From positions 2,036,501-2,100,500 of the forward strand of contig NZ_JQIV01000006.1 of NCBI RefSeq assembly GCF_000746825.1: 64,000 nt of DNA, written 5' to 3'. The stretch comes from Carnobacterium inhibens subsp. inhibens DSM 13024. Its GTDB lineage: Bacteria; Bacillota; Bacilli; Lactobacillales; Carnobacteriaceae. Shown piece after piece: positions 39,345 to 50,336 of this stretch. Numbering within the stretch: the first letter of the stretch is position 1; every line of letters begins with the position of its first letter. A model generated the notes under the pieces. The model searched no databases, had not been told where the DNA came from, and saw only the letters and a list, made by a program, of their open reading frames with translations. The translations under genes were made by a program, and so were the position numbers.

Positions 39345-39506
39345 GTTATTACCTCACCCGTTTAATAGGAGAGTTGCATAATAACGAATAGAATAAGACA
39401 GCACTAGCTAGATCAAAAACTTTATTAGATCTGTGTTGTAATGCTGGAATGAAGAGCATAGACCCGATTTTCGTAAAAATGCTTACGACTTTCGGATCTT
39501 TTTTTA
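39345..39506 (+). ncRNA. Candidate structured RNA downstream of tRNA-Arg
   Basis: Three stems occur in a row. GTTATTA (39345-39351) pairs with TAATAAC (39379-39385). ACAGCAC (39398-39404) pairs with GTGTTGT (39433-39439), with an inner AGATC/GATCT. A two-part terminator hairpin (39460-39499) then ends in Ts. It could be the 3' trailer of the tRNA transcript or a separate small RNA. I do not recognise the family. Confidence 0.35.
39460..39506 (+). terminator. Terminator of the tRNA-Arg transcript
   Basis: The outer stem is AGACCCGA (39460-39467) with TCGGATCT (39492-39499), one mismatch. An inner CGTAA/TTACG stem and a run of seven Ts complete it. Confidence 0.75.
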
Positions 39507-39583
39507 TGTTGGTTCGTTCTACTGCCTGTTATTTCGAAAGATAAGATATGACAATAAAAGGTATAGTAACAAGATGATCTGAA

Positions 39584-39613
39584 TTGGACTTATCCTACAA
39601 ATGAATGTATAAT
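39584..39613 (+). promoter_or_regulatory. Candidate promoter of dus
   Basis: TTGGAC (39584-39589), an 18-bp spacer and a perfect TATAAT (39608-39613), about 105 bp before the gene. Confidence 0.4.
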
Positions 39614-39719
39614 TCCAAATGTTGAAAAATCGTTATTGAAATGTTAGATAGTTTGTGTATTTTACTTTGGGATGAAAGCATGATTTAATATCCCGTTATG
39701 GAAGGATCGATTATTAAAA

Positions 39720-40700
39720 ATGAAAGAAAATTTTTGGCAAGATTTACCGCGTCCGTTTTTTATATTGGCACCAATGGAAGATGTGACGGATGTTGTTTTT
39801 CGTCATGTAGTGAGTGAAGCAGGCAAGCCGGATGTGTTTTTTACAGAATTTACGAATACCGTAAGTTACTGTCATCCAGAAGGACGGGATAGCGTACGTG
39901 GGCGTTTGACGTTTACAGAAGATGAACAACCAATGGTCGCTCATATATGGGGAGACGAGCCAGAGTATTTCCGTCAAATGAGTATTGGTATGGCAGAAGA
40001 AGGCTTTAAGGGTATTGATATCAATATGGGATGCCCAGTACCGAATGTAGCAGGAAAAGGAAAAGGCAGTGGACTAATCCGCCGTTTTCAAGTTGCTGCA
40101 GATTTAATTCAAGCAGCAAAAGCTGGAGGGTTACCAGTAAGTGTCAAGACCCGTCTTGGATATGCAAATATCGATGAATGGCGTGATTGGTTGACACATG
40201 TTTTTGAACAAGATATTGCCAATCTTTCTATCCATTTGCGCACAAGAAAAGAAATGAGTAAAGGCAATGCTCACTGGGAAATGATTTCAGAAGTCAAAAA
40301 ATTGCGTGATGAGATTGCTCCACAAACACTTTTAACCATTAATGGAGACATTCCGGACCGTGAAACAGGGTTGAAACTTGTTGAGGAATACGGTGTAGAT
40401 GGCATTATGATTGGGCGAGGTGTATTTCATAACCCTTATGCCTTTGAAAAAGAGCCGAAAGAACATAGCAGCAAAGAATTATTGGAGCTTTTCAGATTGC
40501 ATTTAGATCTTTTTGATCAGTATACTGTTGATGAACCACGTTCATTTAAACCTCTTCGTCGCTTTTTCAAAATATATGTTCGCGGCATTCGCGGAGCGAG
40601 TGATTTAAGAGTACAGTTAATGGAAACCGAAACAACAAATGGAGCACGGGCATTACTAGATGAATTTGAAGAAAAGAATCGAGATATTTTAGGAGAATAG
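39720..40700 (+). CDS. dus: tRNA-dihydrouridine synthase
   Basis: 326 aa, flavoenzyme that reduces uridines in the tRNA D-loop. The FMN-binding LAPMEDVTD (about 16-24) and the catalytic Cys105 in [18 protein letters not shown] are present, with KTRLGY and [11 protein letters not shown] (phosphate-binding region). It is a single gene just after a tRNA locus. This is probably coincidental, since Dus enzymes modify many tRNAs. The ribosome site (GGAAGGA) is distant, so the start is moderately sure. Confidence 0.92.
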   Translation: MKENFWQDLPRPFFILAPMEDVTDVVFRHVVSEAGKPDVFFTEFTNTVSYCHPEGRDSVRGRLTFTEDEQPMVAHIWGDEPEYFRQMSIGMAEEGFKGIDINMGCPVPNVAGKGKGSGLIRRFQVAADLIQAAKAGGLPVSVKTRLGYANIDEWRDWLTHVFEQDIANLSIHLRTRKEMSKGNAHWEMISEVKKLRDEIAPQTLLTINGDIPDRETGLKLVEEYGVDGIMIGRGVFHNPYAFEKEPKEHSSKELLELFRLHLDLFDQYTVDEPRSFKPLRRFFKIYVRGIRGASDLRVQLMETETTNGARALLDEFEEKNRDILGE

Positions 40701-40753
40701 AAGAGAGACAGCCTTTGTTTAAAGATGAAAGATTGAGCAGTTGAAGAATAGAG

Positions 40754-40790
40754 AAAGAATTCCTACGCATTTGATTTAGAAGTTCTTTTT
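40754..40790 (+). terminator. Probable terminator after dus
   Basis: AAAGAATTC (40754-40762) pairs with GAA-G-TTCTTT (40779-40788), with one bulged base, running into Ts. Confidence 0.4.
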
Positions 40791-40909
40791 AAATCTACTC
40801 TGTTTTGTTTTTCTCTTATCATCAGACCAATCATACTATGGATAAAGGTTTGTACTTTTCATTTAAAAGCTTTAAAATTTTCGAATTATTTTTTTATGTT
40901 ATAATTATT

Positions 40910-40938
40910 TTGTTGACCTATTAGTCAAATTCTATAAT
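40910..40938 (+). promoter_or_regulatory. Promoter-like sequence with a dyad operator
   Basis: TTGTTG (40910-40915), 17 bp and a perfect TATAAT (40933-40938). Between them lies the dyad TTGAC-CTATTA-GTCAA (40913-40928). The position would let a repressor cover the promoter. The regulator is unknown. Confidence 0.4.
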
Positions 40939-40951
40939 AAATAAACCGTTA

Positions 40952-40999
40952 AAAACAAATTGATTATCGCATAAAGGTAGCATAATTGATTTGTTTTTT
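40952..40999 (+). terminator. Hairpin with T-run shortly after the promoter-like site
   Basis: A 16-bp stem (40952-40967 with 40982-40997, two G-U pairs), a 14-base loop and a T-run. It begins only 14 bases after the upstream -10 element. Confidence 0.75.
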
Positions 41000-41146
41000 A
41001 ATCGTATGAAACCTATTTTAGTAGAATAAATGCAAGCGTAAGAATTTAATTGAGAGTCATCTAATTGTGTCAGTGTCTTCAAGGATAACTTTTGTGTTAA
41101 GAGTAGTAATTTAATTATTTTTCCAAAAAAATAACAAACAAAAAAA

Positions 41147-41163
41147 ATTGACCTTTATTGACC
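41147..41163 (+). promoter_or_regulatory. CtsR operator of clpP
   Basis: ATTGACC-TTT-ATTGACC on this strand is GGTCAAT-AAA-GGTCAAT on the other, the CtsR heptad direct repeat with three-base spacing. It overlaps the clpP promoter -35. Confidence 0.88.
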
Positions 41164-41176
41164 AAAAGAGTAAAAT
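41148..41176 (+). promoter_or_regulatory. clpP promoter
   Basis: TTGACC (41148-41153), a 17-bp spacer and TAAAAT (41171-41176). It is embedded in the CtsR operator, so transcription should rise on heat or protein damage. Confidence 0.8.
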
Positions 41177-41249
41177 ACAATTAGTAACTTGTTGAGTAAG
41201 TCTTTTAGTTACACAATAAAGGAATGTACATTTAAGGAGGAAGCAAATT

Positions 41250-41843
41250 ATGAACTTAGTCCCTACAGTAATCGAGCAGTCATCCAGAGGTGAACGTGCT
41301 TATGATATTTATTCTCGTCTTTTAAAAGACCGCATTATTATGTTAAGTGGTCCAGTTGACGATGATCTTGCAAATGCTGTAATCGCTCAACTGCTATTTT
41401 TAGATGCACAAGATTCTGAAAAAGATATTTATATTTACATCAATTCTCCAGGTGGAAGCGTAACTGCCGGATTAGCAATTTTTGATACAATGAACTTTAT
41501 TAAAGCTGATGTACAAACGATTGCAATGGGAATGGCTGCATCAATGGGAAGTTTCTTATTAACAGCCGGTACAAAAGGAAAACGTTACGCATTACCAAAT
41601 GCTGAAATCATGATTCATCAACCATCAGGCGGATCACAAGGACAAGCTACAGAAATCGAAATTGCTGCTCGTCACATTTTAAAAACGCGTGAACGTTTAA
41701 ACAAAATTTTATCTGAACGTACTGGTCAACCTATTGAAGTTATTCAACGTGATACAGACCGTGACAACTATATGTCTGCAGAAGATGCAAAAGCATATGG
41801 TTTGATTGATGAAATTATGGAAAACAGTTCATCATTAAGTTAA
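41250..41843 (+). CDS. clpP: ATP-dependent Clp protease proteolytic subunit
   Basis: 197 aa, normal length. It forms the tetradecameric serine protease that works with ClpC, ClpE or ClpX. The catalytic triad is Ser98 (GMAASMGSF), His123 (MIHQPSGG) and Asp172 (DTDRDNYMS). A strong AAGGAGG site precedes the ATG. The CtsR operator upstream places it in the heat-shock class III regulon. Confidence 0.98.
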   Translation: MNLVPTVIEQSSRGERAYDIYSRLLKDRIIMLSGPVDDDLANAVIAQLLFLDAQDSEKDIYIYINSPGGSVTAGLAIFDTMNFIKADVQTIAMGMAASMGSFLLTAGTKGKRYALPNAEIMIHQPSGGSQGQATEIEIAARHILKTRERLNKILSERTGQPIEVIQRDTDRDNYMSAEDAKAYGLIDEIMENSSSLS

Positions 41844-41870
41844 ATAAAATAAACAACTTATGTATTTAAG

Positions 41871-41910
41871 ACAAAGAGGTTGGGGCAAAAGTCCTAACCT
41901 CTTTGTTGTT
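41871..41910 (+). terminator. Terminator after clpP (GGTTGGGGC-type)
   Basis: ACAAAGAGGTTGGG pairs with CCTAACCTCTTTGT, then a T-rich end. The core is close to the pgcA terminator. Confidence 0.88.
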
Positions 41911-42030
41911 TCCAAATGATTGTTCTAAAACGTGTAAAAAAAGACCCGTCCTTAAACGATTGTGATTTCATTCCCACTTCGGGTGTAACGAAAATAAGAC
42001 AAATTCATTTAATTGATTGTTGCTTATCTG

Positions 42031-42036
42031 TATAAT
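42031..42036 (+). promoter_or_regulatory. -10 element for the CPYC thiol protein gene
   Basis: A perfect TATAAT 33 bp before the start. The -35 region (TTTAAT at 42008) is weak. Confidence 0.4.
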
Positions 42037-42068
42037 GAAGTTAATAAGCAATCGAAGGAGGATGTTTT

Positions 42069-42596
42069 GTGGATATTAGTACTATTAAAGCAGACAAAGT
42101 AAATACAACAGATGGAATAAAAATTGGAAATGAAGATGCACCTGTTAAAGTTATTGAATTTATTAACTTAAAATGCCCTTATTGTAAAATGTGGTATGCA
42201 GATTCAAAAGACCTATTAACAGAATACGTAGAAGGTGGAAAAGTCCAACGCATCATTAAACATTTTGATAAAGAGAAACCAAGTTTAAAAAAAGGTAATG
42301 TTGTTCATCAGTATTTAGATTATTCAAATCCAACAAAAGCTCTCGAAGAAATAGATTATTTTTTTGCACATCAAGACGAGTGGGGCAGCTTAGAAGAGTT
42401 GTCTGAGATTGAAACTTATGTTGAAGAGAAAAGGCAATTGAAGAAACAAACAAATGAGTTAGAGGCTCAAGGAATTATTAAAGAAGCTAATAATGCAAAT
42501 GTTGTGTTTGTTCCTACAGTTTTTATTGAAGAACAAATTTTTGATGAACATATTACACAACACGAACTAAAAGAAATGATTGATTCACGTCTTTAG
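42069..42596 (+). CDS. DsbA/thioredoxin-fold protein with CPYC motif
   Basis: 175 aa from GTG 42069 behind GAAGGAGG. A thioredoxin-like start (DAPVKVIEFINLKCPYCKMWY) carries the redox pair Cys36/Cys39. A helical insertion (about 85-140) and a cis-Pro loop (NVVFVPTVFIEEQIFDE) follow. There is no signal peptide or membrane segment, so it is probably cytosolic, unlike classical DsbA. It may be an oxidoreductase or an adaptor-type protein. Substrate unknown. Confidence 0.8.
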   Translation: MDISTIKADKVNTTDGIKIGNEDAPVKVIEFINLKCPYCKMWYADSKDLLTEYVEGGKVQRIIKHFDKEKPSLKKGNVVHQYLDYSNPTKALEEIDYFFAHQDEWGSLEELSEIETYVEEKRQLKKQTNELEAQGIIKEANNANVVFVPTVFIEEQIFDEHITQHELKEMIDSRL

Positions 42597-42693
42597 GAAT
42601 CTGAGTAAAAAGCATAAAATCAACTATGAAAAAGACTTATCTTATTCACAATTAGTTATGAAGAATTTAATGAAAAACTTAGAAACTTAATAG

Positions 42694-42722
42694 TTGAAAG
42701 ATAGTAGGATTACTGTTACAAT
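42694..42722 (+). promoter_or_regulatory. Predicted promoter upstream of cggR
   Basis: TTGAAA (42694-42699), a 17-bp spacer and TACAAT (42717-42722). It is the only good promoter before the cggR-gap cluster, about 120 bp upstream of the CggR operator. Confidence 0.65.
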
Positions 42723-42765
42723 TACTGGTGTGAGAGATGGTAATAGTGTCCTTTTGGATGCTATT

Positions 42766-42834
42766 GAGAATGATGAAAAAACAGAAACAGGAAACTGATA
42801 GTTTGATTTTCATTTTTGATTCTCTTGTTTTTTT
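42766..42834 (+). terminator. Hairpin with T-run in the cggR leader
   Basis: GAGAAT-G-ATGAAAA (42766-42779) pairs with TTTTCAT and ATTCTC (42819-42824), with a small bulge. Seven Ts (42828-42834) follow. A second hairpin at 42742-42765 (10 bp, TTTT loop) precedes it. Confidence 0.5.
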
Positions 42835-42842
42835 AAGTAACA

Positions 42843-42878
42843 AGGGTCGCCGAACGACTAACGCGGTCACAAAGCGAC
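42843..42878 (+). promoter_or_regulatory. CggR operator
   Basis: Two direct repeats on a 20-bp period: AGGGTC-N6-CGAC-N4-GCGGTC-N6-CGAC. The Bacillus CggR operator has the same 6-6-4-4 spacing (CGGGAC-N6-TGTC-N4, twice). It lies 21 bp before cggR, so binding would block transcription into cggR-gap. Confidence 0.75.
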
Positions 42879-42899
42879 CAACGTAGAAAGAGGTCGCTC

Positions 42900-43937
42900 A
42901 TGCAAAATGTATTATCCGTTATCGAAGAAGTTATTCCAGATATCATGTATACACTTCAGAATCGTTACCACATTTTGCGCAATGTTTTTTTATTGGGTCC
43001 AGTAGGCAGAAGAGTCTTAGCTGATCGTATGGGAATCACTGAACGTGTTTTACGTACAGAGTCAGAAGGATTAAAGAAGCAAGGACTCATAAAAACTTCA
43101 AAAATGGGAATGGAATTAACTGAAAAGGGTGAAACCATTTACCACCAATTAGACCAGTTAATGGGTCAGTTATTGGGAATGAAAGAGAAAGAAAAACAAC
43201 TTGCCTCTTATTTGGAGATCGAACACTGTGTAATTATTTCAGGTGACGTAGATGATCAACTGAAGTTACGTGAGGAAATAGGCCATGCTACATTGGAAGC
43301 TCTAGATTTTTTATTGCCGGAAGGCAATAATATTATTGCAGTAATGGGCGGTACGACTATGGCTGAAGTAGCAAGTCAAATGAATGAAACTCTTTCAAGA
43401 AAAAGAGAGTTGATTTTTGTCCCGGCTAGAGGTGGACTAGGAGAATCGGTTGATATTCAAGCGAATTCTATTAGCGCTTTAATGGCCCAAAAAACTGGCG
43501 GTGAAAACCGTGTTCTTTATGTACCAGAACAAGTAAGCGAAGAAACATACAAACCACTCTTACAAGAACCTGGAATAAAAAGGACTCTTAAGATGGTTGA
43601 TGATGCTAATTGTGTTTTATATGGCATCGGAGACGCCATGCATATGGCTGAACGCAGAGGAATGAACGAAGAAGTTCTAGCTCTGATTAAAAAGAAAGCT
43701 GCAGTTGGAGAAGCTTTTGGAGAATTTTATAATCAGTCTGGTGAAGTGATTTATAAAATACCACGCATTGGGATGCAATCGAAAAACTTAGCAAATATTG
43801 CTAATGTGATTGCAGTAGCTGGCGGTAAATCCAAAGCTAAAGCAATTGAAGCCCACATGAAAAAAGCACCTCGCCATACTTGGCTCATCACAGATGAGGG
43901 TGCTGCTAATGAGATTTTAACAGGGATAACCCTTTAA
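42900..43937 (+). CDS. cggR: Central glycolytic genes regulator CggR
   Basis: 345 aa SorC-family repressor. An N-terminal helix-turn-helix (about 25-75) is followed by a sugar-phosphate-binding domain (about 90-345) with VMGGTTMAEVASQM and the GIGDAMHMAERRG loop. It represses the gap operon until fructose 1,6-bisphosphate accumulates. The gene lies directly before gap, and its operator is just upstream, so it autoregulates. Confidence 0.94.
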   Translation: MQNVLSVIEEVIPDIMYTLQNRYHILRNVFLLGPVGRRVLADRMGITERVLRTESEGLKKQGLIKTSKMGMELTEKGETIYHQLDQLMGQLLGMKEKEKQLASYLEIEHCVIISGDVDDQLKLREEIGHATLEALDFLLPEGNNIIAVMGGTTMAEVASQMNETLSRKRELIFVPARGGLGESVDIQANSISALMAQKTGGENRVLYVPEQVSEETYKPLLQEPGIKRTLKMVDDANCVLYGIGDAMHMAERRGMNEEVLALIKKKAAVGEAFGEFYNQSGEVIYKIPRIGMQSKNLANIANVIAVAGGKSKAKAIEAHMKKAPRHTWLITDEGAANEILTGITL

Positions 43938-43942
43938 AATAA

Positions 43943-44983
<1,041 letters not shown>

Positions 44984-45018
44984 TCTTTAAAAGAGACTTA
45001 AATTAGGATAGAAAATAA

Positions 45019-45058
45019 TAAAAGCGGGGAGGCAGCGCGCTTCCTCGCTTTTCTTTTT
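45019..45058 (+). terminator. Terminator after gap
   Basis: AAAAGCG...AGG pairs with CCTCGCTTTT (45043-45052) with an internal bulge. T-rich tail TTCTTTTTT. It should make gap more abundant than the downstream genes. Confidence 0.82.
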
Positions 45059-45107
45059 TCAAAGATTAGTATTTACACATAATTGCTCGATACAGGAGGA
45101 ATCTTTA

Positions 45108-46295
45108 ATGGTGAAAAAAGTTGTAACTGATTTAGATTTAAAAGGTAAAAAAGTTTTAGTGCGTGCAGACTTTAATGTTCCAATGAAAGACGGCGTTATT
45201 ACTAATGACAACCGTATTCAAGCAGCCTTACCAACTATTCAATATGTTATTGAACAAGGTGGGAAAGTTATTTTATTCTCTCACTTAGGTAAAGTGAAAA
45301 CTGAAGAAGATAAAGAAGGCAAAAGTTTACGCCCAGTCGCTGAACGCTTAAGCGAATTGTTAGAAAAAGACGTTACATTTGTACCTGAAACACGTGGAGA
45401 AAAATTAGAAAGTGCTATCGACGGCTTAAACGCTGGTGATGTATTAGTATTTGAAAACACACGTTTTGAAGATATTGATGGTAAAAAAGAAAGCAAAAAT
45501 GATTCTGAACTTGGCAAATACTGGGCAAGCTTAGGCGACGTTTTCGTTAATGATGCATTTGGTACAGCTCACCGTGCACATGCTTCTAACGTAGGAGTTG
45601 CTTCAAACCTTGAATCAGCTGCTGGTTTCTTAATGGATAAAGAAATCAAATTTATCGGTGGCGCTGTTGATGAACCTAAACGTCCGTTTGTGGCTATTTT
45701 AGGTGGAGCAAAAGTTAGTGATAAAATTGGTGTTATCGAAAACTTATTAAGCAAAGCTGATAAAGTTCTTATCGGTGGCGGAATGACTTACACTTTCTAT
45801 GCTGCTAAAGGCATCGAAATCGGTAAATCATTAGTTGAAGAAGATAAAATCGAATTAGCTAGAACATTGATCGAAAAAGGTGGAGACAAATTAGTCTTGC
45901 CAATCGATTCTGTTACTTCTCCAGAATTCAGCAATGACACACCAACTGAAGTTCATGATGGTGCTGTACCAGCTGATCAAATGGGTCTTGATATTGGACC
46001 AAAAACAATTGAATTATTCACTAAAGAATTACAAGGTGCTAAAACAGTTGTTTGGAACGGACCAATGGGTGTATTTGAAATGTCTAACTTTGCTCAAGGA
46101 ACAGTTGGTGTTTGTGAAGCAATCGCTAATTTAACTGAAGCAACAACAATTATTGGTGGAGGAGACTCTGCAGCTGCAGCAATGCAATTAGGTTTTGCAG
46201 ATCAATTCACTCACATCTCTACAGGTGGCGGAGCTTCATTAGAATACCTTGAAGGTAAAGAACTTCCAGGTGTAGCATCTATTTCAGACAAATAA
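45108..46295 (+). CDS. pgk: Phosphoglycerate kinase
   Basis: 395 aa. It transfers phosphate from 1,3-bisphosphoglycerate to ADP. Substrate-binding [11 protein letters not shown], the [12 protein letters not shown] segment and the GGGDSAAAA nucleotide loop are all present. A good ribosome site (CAGGAGG) precedes the ATG. It begins a pgk-tpiA-gpmI group. I see no clear promoter in the 125 bp after the gap terminator, so read-through is likely. Confidence 0.98.
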   Translation: MVKKVVTDLDLKGKKVLVRADFNVPMKDGVITNDNRIQAALPTIQYVIEQGGKVILFSHLGKVKTEEDKEGKSLRPVAERLSELLEKDVTFVPETRGEKLESAIDGLNAGDVLVFENTRFEDIDGKKESKNDSELGKYWASLGDVFVNDAFGTAHRAHASNVGVASNLESAAGFLMDKEIKFIGGAVDEPKRPFVAILGGAKVSDKIGVIENLLSKADKVLIGGGMTYTFYAAKGIEIGKSLVEEDKIELARTLIEKGGDKLVLPIDSVTSPEFSNDTPTEVHDGAVPADQMGLDIGPKTIELFTKELQGAKTVVWNGPMGVFEMSNFAQGTVGVCEAIANLTEATTIIGGGDSAAAAMQLGFADQFTHISTGGGASLEYLEGKELPGVASISDK

Positions 46296-47080
<785 letters not shown>

Positions 47081-47081
<1 letters not shown>

Positions 47082-48610
47082 TGACAAAAGCACCAGTAGC
47101 CATCATTATTCTTGATGGATTAGGATGGCGTCATGAAGTTATGGGAAATGCCGTAGCTCAAGCTAAAAAACCATATTTTGATCATCTATTAGAAAAATAC
47201 CCTCATAGCACATTAAAAGCTTCTGGATTAGATGTAGGTCTTCCAGAAGGTCAAATGGGGAATTCTGAAGTAGGGCATACAAATATTGGAGCAGGACGTA
47301 TTGTGTATCAAAGCTTAACTCGTATTGACAAAGCAATTCAAGACGGTGAGTTCCAAACAAATCCTGTTTTGAGTGATGCAATGGACAGCACAATTAAACA
47401 ACAATCTAATTTACATTTGTTTGGATTATTATCAGATGGTGGAGTGCACAGTCACATCAATCATTTGATTTCATTAATCAAAACAGCTAAAGAAAAAGGC
47501 GTGCCGAACATTTATGTTCATGCTTTCCTTGATGGACGTGATGTATCTCCTAATTCTGGTATTAACTATGTTAAACAATTAGAAGAAGCAATCAAAGAAA
47601 TCGGAGCAGGTGAAATTGCAACTATTTCTGGACGTTTTTACGCAATGGATCGTGACAAACGTTGGGAACGGGTTGAAAAAGCCTACAACGCTATTGCTCA
47701 TGGCGAAGGCGAAAAAGCAACTAGTGCACTAGAAGCCGTTCAAACAAGCTATGATAATGAAAAATTTGATGAGTTTGTATTGCCGACAGTTATTGAAAAA
47801 GACGGAAAACCTGTAGCAACGCTACAAGACAATGATTCTATCATTTTCTTCAACTTCCGTCCTGACCGTGCAATTCAATTATCAAATGCCATTACCGATG
47901 ACGAATGGGAATTCTTTGATCGTGGACAAAGAGCTAAAAATCTTAAACTTGTTACGATGACAATGTATAATCCAAGCATTAAAGCTGAAATAGCTTTTCC
48001 TCCAGTTGCATTGAAAAATGTTATTGGTGAAGTTCTTTCAGATAAAGGCCTTTCACAATTGCGTATTGCGGAAACTGAAAAGTATCCACATGTTACCTTC
48101 TTTATGAATGGTGGACGTAATGAAGAATTTCCAGGCGAAAATCGTATCTTGATTCCATCTCCAAAAGTGGAAACATATGATTTGAAACCTGAAATGAGTG
48201 CTTATGAAGTAACGGATGCTTTAGTGGCAGATATCGAAGCGGATAAACACGATGCGATTATCTTAAACTTTGCTAACCCGGATATGGTTGGACACTCAGG
48301 TATGCTTGAACCAACAATCAGAGCTATTGAAGCTGTTGATGAAAACTTAGGTCGTGTGATTGATGCGATTACTGCTAAAGGCGGATATGCTATTATCTTT
48401 GCCGATCACGGTAACGCAGATACAATGACTACACCTGAGGGTAAACCGCATACTGCTCATACAACTGTTCCTGTTCCTGTAATCGTAACTAAAGAAGGCG
48501 TTACATTACGTGAAGATGGACGTTTAGCTGATATTGCACCAACAATGCTAGACTTGTTAAACATTGAAAAACCAGTTGAAATGACTGGAGAATCTTTGAT
48601 TCAAAAATAA
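47081..48610 (+). CDS. gpmI: 2,3-bisphosphoglycerate-independent phosphoglycerate mutase
   Basis: 509 aa, alkaline-phosphatase superfamily, manganese-dependent. The phosphoserine loop [17 protein letters not shown] and the metal motifs LDGLGW near the N-terminus and [10 protein letters not shown] near the C-terminus are intact. It is translationally coupled to tpiA, with its ribosome site GGAGG inside the tpiA end. No gpmA-type enzyme is seen in the window. Confidence 0.97.
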
Positions 48611-48733
48611 AATTTGTACCGTATCAAACTAAACTTTTTGAAAAAAGTGACTATAAGAAAGCTGCAGACTTCCCATATTCATTCAAGTAAATAAGTTTAG
48701 AAAAATAAACCGGCAAGATAAAACTTAAAGTGT

Positions 48734-48762
48734 TTGCAATTGACGGTCAAACTCACTAAAAT
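48734..48762 (+). promoter_or_regulatory. Predicted promoter of eno
   Basis: TTGCAA (48734-48739), a 17-bp spacer and TAAAAT (48757-48762), 60 bp before eno. It allows eno to be made separately from the upstream glycolytic genes. Confidence 0.55.
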
Positions 48763-48821
48763 GTAGCTATGGGCAAAGCCCTGGCACTAAAAATTTTGTA
48801 TACTCAAAGGAGAGAAATTAA

Positions 48822-50123
<1,302 letters not shown>

Positions 50124-50153
50124 GAATGTAGTTTTGTAAATTCTTAAAAAAGT

Positions 50154-50202
50154 AAAACCGTTTATCCGTTGAGGCAACGCAACTGATAAACGGTTTTTTT
50201 TA
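50154..50202 (+). terminator. Terminator after eno
   Basis: A perfect 13-bp stem (50154-50166 with 50185-50197) and a long T-run. Confidence 0.93.
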
Positions 50203-50236
50203 TGAAAAGTGAACAAAAAATGAACAATAATCTTAA

Positions 50237-50277
50237 TTTTGATACACAATTTTTACTGTATCAAAATTTGTGATACA
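50237..50277 (+). promoter_or_regulatory. Operator-like repeats before the LevR-type gene
   Basis: TTTTGATACA (50237-50246) and TGTATCAAAA (50257-50266) form a perfect 10-bp inverted repeat with a 10-base spacer. A third half-site TGATACA lies at 50271-50277 and overlaps the likely -35. No T-run follows, so it is not a terminator. Confidence 0.55.
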
Positions 50278-50291
50278 AATTGGTCTATTTA

Positions 50292-50314
50292 TGATAAAAT
50301 GTAAGCGATTGACA
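50292..50314 (+). promoter_or_regulatory. Extended -10 promoter and cre-like site
   Basis: TGATAAAAT (50292-50300) is a TGN-extended -10. TGTAAGCG-ATTGACA (50300-50314) directly after it resembles a CcpA cre site, but has one extra base between the halves. Confidence 0.4.
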
Positions 50315-50336
50315 CTATAAGAAAGCAGGTAACTAA

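Larger units (their letters stand above)
39326..39719. other. Non-coding region between tRNA-Arg and dus
   Basis: 394 bp with no ORF. The first 180 bases fold into consecutive hairpins ending in a terminator (listed separately). The remainder holds a candidate dus promoter. No integrase or att-like repeat was seen next to the tRNA. Confidence 0.6.
40701..41249. other. Long intergenic region between dus and clpP
   Basis: 549 bp with no credible ORF. It holds a probable dus terminator, a short promoter-terminator unit (40910-40999) and the CtsR-controlled clpP promoter (41147-41176). The remaining AT-rich stretches show nothing I can name. Confidence 0.6.
42597..42899. other. Region between the thiol protein gene and cggR
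   Basis: 303 bp. It holds a good promoter (42694-42722), two strong hairpins, a T-run (42828-42834) and the CggR operator (42843-42878). One frame reads as short protein-like segments broken by TAA and TAG stops (about 42604-42690, then 42694-42798), so a decayed gene is also possible. Confidence 0.55.

Noticed and set aside
39254-39719. Integrated element at the tRNA-Arg gene
   Set aside because: No integrase and no repeat of the tRNA 3' end were found downstream. The neighbouring genes are core genes.
50237-50266. Terminator before the LevR-type gene
   Set aside because: The inverted repeat has no T-run, and the true eno terminator is already at 50154-50202. An operator is more likely.
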